NCBI GenBank assembly: GCA_024643585.1
Contig: JAHEMP010000070.1
Span: forward strand, 1-9,900
Direction of reading: 5' to 3'
DNA from: Crocinitomicaceae bacterium
GTDB taxonomy: Bacteria > Bacteroidota > Bacteroidia > Flavobacteriales_D > Crocinitomicaceae
Length of the DNA stretch: 9,900 nt
Positions 6,018 to 9,900 of the stretch are shown here, piece by piece. Numbering within the stretch: position 1 is the stretch's first letter; each line of letters starts with the position of its first letter. A model generated the notes under the pieces. It was given only the letters and a program-made list of their open reading frames with translations, was not told where the DNA came from and searched no databases. The translations under genes were made by a program, and so were the position numbers.

Positions 6018-7418
6018 ATGGCGGATATGCAAAAAACCCTCAAGGAGGAAATTCATTTATCGGGAATAGGTCTTCATACAGGAGAGAAAGTGAATATTCA
6101 TATTCATCCTGCTCCCGAAAATCATGGTTATAAATTCCAGAGGATAGATTTGGATGCTCAACCCATAATCAATGCAGATTGTGACTTAGTAGTTGCAACG
6201 GATAGAGGTACAACGCTTGAAGCCAATGGAGCAAGAGTTTATACGACTGAACATATTTTAGCGGCATTGGCCGGCATGGAAGTTGACAATGCTTTGATTC
6301 AAATTGATGGTCCAGAAATTCCTATTATGGATGGGAGTTCCTTGCCTTTTGTGAAAGCAATTGATGTTGTTGGTTTGGTCGAACAAAATGCAGAAAGAAA
6401 CTATTTCGTGCTGGAAGAAAATTTGAAATGGGAGGATGTCGATAAAGGGATTGAGTTTTTAGCAGTTCCAGATGACCATTACAGAATTACAGTGATGGTT
6501 GATTACAAATCTCCTGTTTTGGGCACCCAGCACTCTAGCATGTACAACATAAGCGAATTTAAAAATGACATTGCACCTTGTCGTACTTTTGTTTTCTTGA
6601 GAGAGTTGGAATTTTTAGCAACAAACAACCTAATAAAAGGAGGTGATTTGGACAATGCTATCGTTTTAGTTGAACGCGAAGACGTTAACAAGGAAGAATT
6701 GGATCGTCTGGCTAAGTTATTGGGCAAGGAAAAATTAGAAATAAAAGTGGACGGAATTGGTGTTTTGAACACGCAAAAATTGCAATTCGAAAATGAACCA
6801 GCACGTCACAAATTATTAGATATAGTAGGTGATTTAGCTTTGTTGGGTCGACCTATAAAAGGACACATTTTAGGTGCTCGACCAGGTCATTCTGGAAATG
6901 TTCGCTTTGCAAAAGTTCTTAAAGAGCAGATCAAAAAACAAGAATCACAAGGTAGACATTTCGATCTAACGAAAAAACCATTGTATGACATCAACGATAT
7001 CGAAAAGATGTTACCTCACAGATACCCATTCTTGTTGGTGGACAAGGTTATGGAAATTGGAGAAGACTCAATCATTGGTGTGAAAAATATTACCATGAAT
7101 GAGCCTATGTTTCAAGGTCACTTCCCGGGAAATCCAGTATTTCCAGGTGTTTTGCAAATTGAAGCAACAGCGCAAGTAGGTGGAATTTTTGCCTTAAGCA
7201 AAGTAGAAGACCCACATTTGTATTCTACCTATTTCATGAAAATTGACAATGTTAAGTTCAAACAAAAGGTCCTGCCTGGCGATACATTGGTATTTGAATT
7301 AAAATTAATGTCTCCTATGCGACGAGGTTTGGTTCACATGGGCGGGAAAGGTTATGTAAACGGTCAAGTAGTCATGGAAGCTGAAATGTTAGCACAAGTA
7401 ATTAAAGACAAAGAATAA
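6018..7418 (+). CDS. lpxC/fabZ: Bifunctional LpxC/FabZ: UDP-3-O-acyl-GlcNAc deacetylase and 3-hydroxyacyl-ACP dehydratase
   Basis: This 466-residue fusion is typical of Bacteroidota. Residues 1 to about 310 are LpxC, the zinc deacetylase that commits to lipid A. Its ligands are H79 (in TTEHIL, with catalytic E78), H264 and D268 (RHKLLDIVGD), and the general acid is H291 (PGHSGN). The last three are each shifted by 26 from E. coli H238, D242 and H265, while E78/H79 are unshifted, so an insertion of 26 residues lies between; it falls at about 219-247. Residues from about 321 to the end are FabZ, which dehydrates 3-hydroxyacyl-ACP. It shows MLPHRYPFLLVDKV, catalytic H368 in GHFPGNPVFPGV and E382 in QIEATAQ, with the 14-residue spacing seen in stand-alone FabZ. 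Both active sites look intact. It starts two bases after lpxD and its TAA abuts the lpxA ATG. Confidence 0.97.
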   Translation: MADMQKTLKEEIHLSGIGLHTGEKVNIHIHPAPENHGYKFQRIDLDAQPIINADCDLVVATDRGTTLEANGARVYTTEHILAALAGMEVDNALIQIDGPEIPIMDGSSLPFVKAIDVVGLVEQNAERNYFVLEENLKWEDVDKGIEFLAVPDDHYRITVMVDYKSPVLGTQHSSMYNISEFKNDIAPCRTFVFLRELEFLATNNLIKGGDLDNAIVLVEREDVNKEELDRLAKLLGKEKLEIKVDGIGVLNTQKLQFENEPARHKLLDIVGDLALLGRPIKGHILGARPGHSGNVRFAKVLKEQIKKQESQGRHFDLTKKPLYDINDIEKMLPHRYPFLLVDKVMEIGEDSIIGVKNITMNEPMFQGHFPGNPVFPGVLQIEATAQVGGIFALSKVEDPHLYSTYFMKIDNVKFKQKVLPGDTLVFELKLMSPMRRGLVHMGGKGYVNGQVVMEAEMLAQVIKDKE

Positions 7419-8195
7419 ATGATAAGTCCATTAGCACATGTTTCAGCAGATGCAACAATAGGAGCTGACGTTACGATACAACCATTTTCAACTATTTACG
7501 AAGATGTTATAATTGGTGATGGATGTATTATCCATTCAAATGTTAGTTTGTATCCTGGAACACGTCTAGGTAAAAACTGTGAAGTATTCCCTGGAGCTGT
7601 TATTGTAGTTGTACCACAAGACCTAAAATTTGACAACGAGTACACGACTGTTGAAATTGGTGAAAACACCAAGATTCGTGAGTGCGTTACTATTCATCGG
7701 GGCACCAAGGATAGAATGACTACTAAAATTGGAAAAAACTGTTTGTTGATGACCTACGTTCACATTGCTCACGATTGCCAATTGGGTGATAATGTAATTT
7801 TAGCCAGCTATGTAGGATTGTCAGGGCACGTTACGATTGATGACTATGCAATAATAGAAGGCAAAGCAGCCGCTCAGCAGTTTGTGCACATTGGAGCGCA
7901 TTGTTTTATCGGTGGAGCTTCTTTGATTAGAAAAGATGTACCACCTTTCATAAAAGCGGCTCGAGAGCCAATGACGTATGCAGGAGTTAACTCCGTTGGT
8001 CTTCGCAGAAGAGGAATGACAGACGAACAAGTGCGGGAGATAGAGGACGTTTATCGAATAATCTATGTCCAAAACAATAACATTTCAAAAGGAATTGCTG
8101 CCGTTAAAGAAACGATGCCAGGAAGTCCAATAATTGATCAAATCATCGGCTTTATTCAAGGTTCGGATAAAGGAGTAATTCGCGGTTTGATATAA
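7419..8195 (+). CDS. lpxA: LpxA, acyl-ACP--UDP-N-acetylglucosamine O-acyltransferase
   Basis: This cytosolic trimeric enzyme starts lipid A synthesis by moving a 3-hydroxyacyl chain from ACP to the 3-OH of UDP-GlcNAc. It has 258 residues, close to the usual length. Hexapeptide repeats form a left-handed beta helix (about 1-185); the VTIHRGT stretch (90-96) and HIAHDCQLGDN (115-125) are diagnostic. H118 corresponds to the catalytic H125 of E. coli, and H115 to H122. NSVGLRRRGM (191-200) marks the start of the C-terminal helical domain. The ATG directly follows the lpxC/fabZ stop, so translation is probably coupled. In many Bacteroidota genomes efp follows lpxA; here there is a repeat-rich gap and then a methyltransferase gene, so this looks like the end of the operon. 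Confidence 0.97.
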   Translation: MISPLAHVSADATIGADVTIQPFSTIYEDVIIGDGCIIHSNVSLYPGTRLGKNCEVFPGAVIVVVPQDLKFDNEYTTVEIGENTKIRECVTIHRGTKDRMTTKIGKNCLLMTYVHIAHDCQLGDNVILASYVGLSGHVTIDDYAIIEGKAAAQQFVHIGAHCFIGGASLIRKDVPPFIKAAREPMTYAGVNSVGLRRRGMTDEQVREIEDVYRIIYVQNNNISKGIAAVKETMPGSPIIDQIIGFIQGSDKGVIRGLI

Positions 8196-8207
8196 TCAAT
8201 AAAAATT

Positions 8208-8292
8208 ACAAGTTACAAGTTGTTGCTGCGCAATTTTAAGTTGCAAGTTCTAAGCGCATAACTTAAAACTTATAATTCGAAACTTATAACTA
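8208..8292. repeat. Imperfect heptanucleotide inverted repeat between lpxA and the methyltransferase gene
   Basis: AAGTT cores start at 8210, 8217, 8238 and 8245, all in one 7-base register. After a 10-base centre (8250-8259) the reverse complement AACTT starts at 8260, 8267 and 8281, with degenerate copies at 8274 and 8288, again exactly every 7 bases. The two inner arms (8238-8249 and 8260-8271) pair at 10 of 12 positions around the 10-base centre. The structure fills most of the 106-base gap, so it may act as a terminator-like hairpin or be a dispersed intergenic element. No clear promoter for the next gene is visible within it. Confidence 0.75.
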
Positions 8293-8301
8293 AAACATTA
8301 A

Positions 8302-9729
8302 ATGAACAGAGGAGAAGTCATCGAAGTAAAAATTAGTGAATACGCTTTTGGCGGTCGAGGCATTGCTAAATTACCAACCGATGATGGATATTATGTCGTG
8401 TTTGTAGACAATTGTTTTCCCGGACAAACGGTGCGCGCTCGCGTTGAGAAAAAAAAGAAAAAATACGCCGAAGCCAAATTAATCGATGTTATAGAACGAA
8501 GTTCAGAGGAAATAATCAACGATTATCAAGAAATTTCCGGTGGACCATATATTTACATTCCTGTTGATAGACAAGAAGAAGTAAAGAAAGAAGCGACTTT
8601 AGAAACATTCCGTCGACTATCCAATTTTCAGGATGTAGCTAATGTTTTCGATACATTTATTTCCTCTCCAGATCACTATTTCTATCGCAATAAGATGGAA
8701 TATAGTTTCTCTTGTATAGAACATGATATTCATACAGGTGAAGAAAAAGACGAAGCATTTGCTTTGGGATTCAAGAGAAGAGGGACATGGTGGAAAGTTG
8801 AAAATTTAAACAAGCCTTCGGGAATGTTCGATGAAGAATGGGAGACCAAACTCATTCAAATTAGAAATTATTTAAAAGATACAGGTTTACCAGCTTGGCA
8901 CCCACCTAAGAAACATGGATTTTTCCGCCACATTGTCGTTCGTAAATCATTTGCGGAAGATAAGCTATTGTTGAATTTAGTCACGTCTTCTGAAGGCAGA
9001 AAATCATTTGATGCTCCAGCTTTTGCAAAGTTTTTACAGGAATTAATGGGTGACCGAGTTGCGGGTTTATGGCATACGGTTAACGACAATGTTGCTGACA
9101 GAGCCAAAATAGAAAATGGAACATCTGTTTTACTTTTTGGAAAAGAGAAAATCACCGAAACATTGCTAGGTTTGAATTTTGAAATCAGCATGGAAAGCTT
9201 TTTTCAAACCAATCCTAAATGTGCAGAATTGCTGTATACAAAAGCTTTGGATTATGTTTTCGAAGAAGAATTGAAAGACGATGAAATTATCATGGATTTG
9301 TTTTGTGGAACAGGGACTATTGGCCAAATTCTTACGACTCGTAAATCCAATGCAAAAATTGTTGGCGTAGATATCGTCGAAGAAGCAATTGCCGATGCGA
9401 AGAAAAACGCAAAGAAAAACGGAATCAACAACATAGAGTTTTATGCAGCTGACGTAGGTAAATTCTTAAAAGAGCACGCAGAATTCCAAGGAAAAATAGG
9501 AACCATTATTTTAGACCCTCCAAGAGCTGGAATTGCGCCAAAAACTCTTTTGAAGGTAATTGAACTGGGAGCGAAGAACATCGTTTATATCTCTTGTAAT
9601 CCATCAACGCAAGCAAGAGATACTGAGACCTTGATTCAAAATGGTTTTAAACTTGAGAAATTATCTTTCGTTGATCAATTTCCACATACCGGACATATTG
9701 AAAGCATCGCTAAGTTTAAATTGGGTTAG
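8302..9729 (+). CDS. rlmD: TrmA/RlmC/RlmD family RNA (uracil-5-)-methyltransferase
   Basis: This SAM-dependent enzyme forms 5-methyluridine in RNA, most likely 23S rRNA. It has 475 residues, the usual length. An N-terminal TRAM RNA-binding domain (about 1-65) contains YAFGGRGIAKL. The central domain runs to about 310. The Rossmann methyltransferase domain has DLFCGTGTIG (332-341), the acidic strand end GVDIVEEAI, DPPR (405-408), the nucleophile C432 in ISCNPST, and the base E467 in DQFPHTGHIE. The Fe-S site normal for RlmD is lost: CGGC is replaced by SGGP (79-82), although the following Q91-x3-K95 pattern remains. The only cysteines are at 38, 138, 307, 335 and 432. The exact target (U747, U1939 or tRNA U54) cannot be read from the sequence, so the symbol is provisional. 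The gene is flanked by heptamer repeats on both sides. Confidence 0.9.
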   Translation: MNRGEVIEVKISEYAFGGRGIAKLPTDDGYYVVFVDNCFPGQTVRARVEKKKKKYAEAKLIDVIERSSEEIINDYQEISGGPYIYIPVDRQEEVKKEATLETFRRLSNFQDVANVFDTFISSPDHYFYRNKMEYSFSCIEHDIHTGEEKDEAFALGFKRRGTWWKVENLNKPSGMFDEEWETKLIQIRNYLKDTGLPAWHPPKKHGFFRHIVVRKSFAEDKLLLNLVTSSEGRKSFDAPAFAKFLQELMGDRVAGLWHTVNDNVADRAKIENGTSVLLFGKEKITETLLGLNFEISMESFFQTNPKCAELLYTKALDYVFEEELKDDEIIMDLFCGTGTIGQILTTRKSNAKIVGVDIVEEAIADAKKNAKKNGINNIEFYAADVGKFLKEHAEFQGKIGTIILDPPRAGIAPKTLLKVIELGAKNIVYISCNPSTQARDTETLIQNGFKLEKLSFVDQFPHTGHIESIAKFKLG

Positions 9730-9737
9730 GAACAATG

Positions 9738-9766
9738 GCGAATTGCGGATTGGCGGATTACGGATT
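9738..9766. repeat. Left arm of a heptanucleotide inverted repeat (GCGGATT type)
   Basis: Four 7-base units lie just after the methyltransferase stop: GCGAATT (9738), GCGGATT (9745), GCGGATT (9753, after one extra G) and ACGGATT (9760). They match the reverse complement of the AATCAGC units at 9819-9878 at up to six of seven positions, so this block and the later array can face each other as a long imperfect hairpin across 52 bases. Confidence 0.75.
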
Positions 9767-9818
9767 TTTAAGTCATTAAACTATTGTTCATTCCAGATTA
9801 ATTTTTTTATTTTCTCTT

Positions 9819-9878
9819 AATCAGCAATCAGCAATCAGCAATCAGCAATCATCAATCAGCAATCATCAATCAGCAATC
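9819..9878. repeat. Tandem heptanucleotide array (AATCAGC)n
   Basis: Eight full 7-base units run without a break from 9819 to 9874, followed by a partial AATC. Six are AATCAGC; the fifth (9847) and seventh (9861) are AATCATC. The array is short, has no spacers and no nearby cas genes, so it is a simple tandem repeat. It opposes the GCGGATT units at 9738-9766. The gap 9730-9900 otherwise holds no gene; a T-rich stretch (9801-9818) lies just before the array. Confidence 0.95.
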
Positions 9879-9891
9879 CATTTTTCCTTCG

Positions 9892-9899
9892 TAATTTCG
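9892..9899 (+). promoter_or_regulatory. Possible -7 element at the window edge
   Basis: TAATTTCG matches TAnnTTTG at all but one position and lies 13 bases after the heptamer array, where a promoter for a gene beyond the window would be expected. There is no clear -33 box and the downstream gene is not visible, so this is a weak call. Confidence 0.25.
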
Positions 9900-9900
9900 C

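Noticed and set aside
6503..6772. A - strand reading frame inside lpxC/fabZ, with similar ones inside lpxA (7821-8072) and the methyltransferase gene (8868-9191, 9252-9434)
   Set aside because: Each is fully embedded in a gene with intact catalytic motifs and its own sequence shows no recognisable protein.
6963..7418. fabZ as a separate gene with its own start
   Set aside because: There is no stop or frame change between the LpxC and FabZ parts, and the fusion is the normal arrangement in this phylum.
9819..9878. The AATCAGC array as a possible CRISPR array
   Set aside because: Units are 7 bases with no spacers and no cas genes are nearby; it is a simple tandem repeat.
1..9900. A hidden defence, toxin-antitoxin or mobile system
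   Set aside because: No nuclease, transposase, integrase, toxin or antitoxin motifs, attachment sites or target duplications are visible; the genes are mostly core metabolism.

Overview
The window looks like chromosomal DNA from a low-GC Bacteroidota bacterium, probably in or near the Flavobacteriales. The main evidence is one lpxC/fabZ fusion gene (a hallmark of the phylum), lpxA directly behind it, a Bacteroidota-type DUF493 protein, menaquinone synthesis, A-rich leaders without Shine-Dalgarno sites, and promoter elements of the TAnnTTTG (-7) type. All supported genes lie on the + strand. I see no insertion sequence, phage gene, CRISPR array, rRNA or tRNA.

Layout. 1-1539: the 3' part of menD (menaquinone synthesis) and a GNAT acetyltransferase 12 bases behind it. 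1631-3633: a tightly packed four-gene run made of a TerC-family membrane protein, an unknown 192-residue protein, a DUF493 protein and a small membrane-anchored protein with an Ig-like/FlgD-like tail; gaps are 8, 0 and 0 bases. 3634-4118: a self-contained thioredoxin unit with two perfect palindromes, a well-formed Bacteroidota promoter, trxA and a strong intrinsic terminator. 4175-4898: a single-membrane-span unknown protein that seems to carry two copies of one domain. 4972-8195: lpxD, lpxC/fabZ and lpxA with gaps of 2 and 0 bases. 8302-9729: an RNA (uracil-5-)methyltransferase of the TrmA/RlmD family. 9730-9900: no gene, but a heptanucleotide repeat structure.

How the genes work together. 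The lpx block is a lipid A module. LpxA adds the first 3-hydroxyacyl chain to UDP-GlcNAc, LpxC deacetylates the product, LpxD adds the second chain, and the FabZ half dehydrates 3-hydroxyacyl-ACP. The fused protein therefore sits where acyl-ACP is shared between lipid A and fatty acid synthesis. MenD serves the quinone pool and thioredoxin serves cytosolic thiol redox. The TerC run has no assigned pathway.

Most of the content is ordinary housekeeping. The less expected features are two intergenic structures flanking the methyltransferase gene, each built of 7-base units in one orientation followed by units in the other; the apparent domain duplication in the 4221-4898 protein; a methyltransferase that has lost the cysteines of the RlmD iron-sulfur site; and the paired palindromes before trxA. 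I did not find a convincing new defence, mobile or biosynthetic system.
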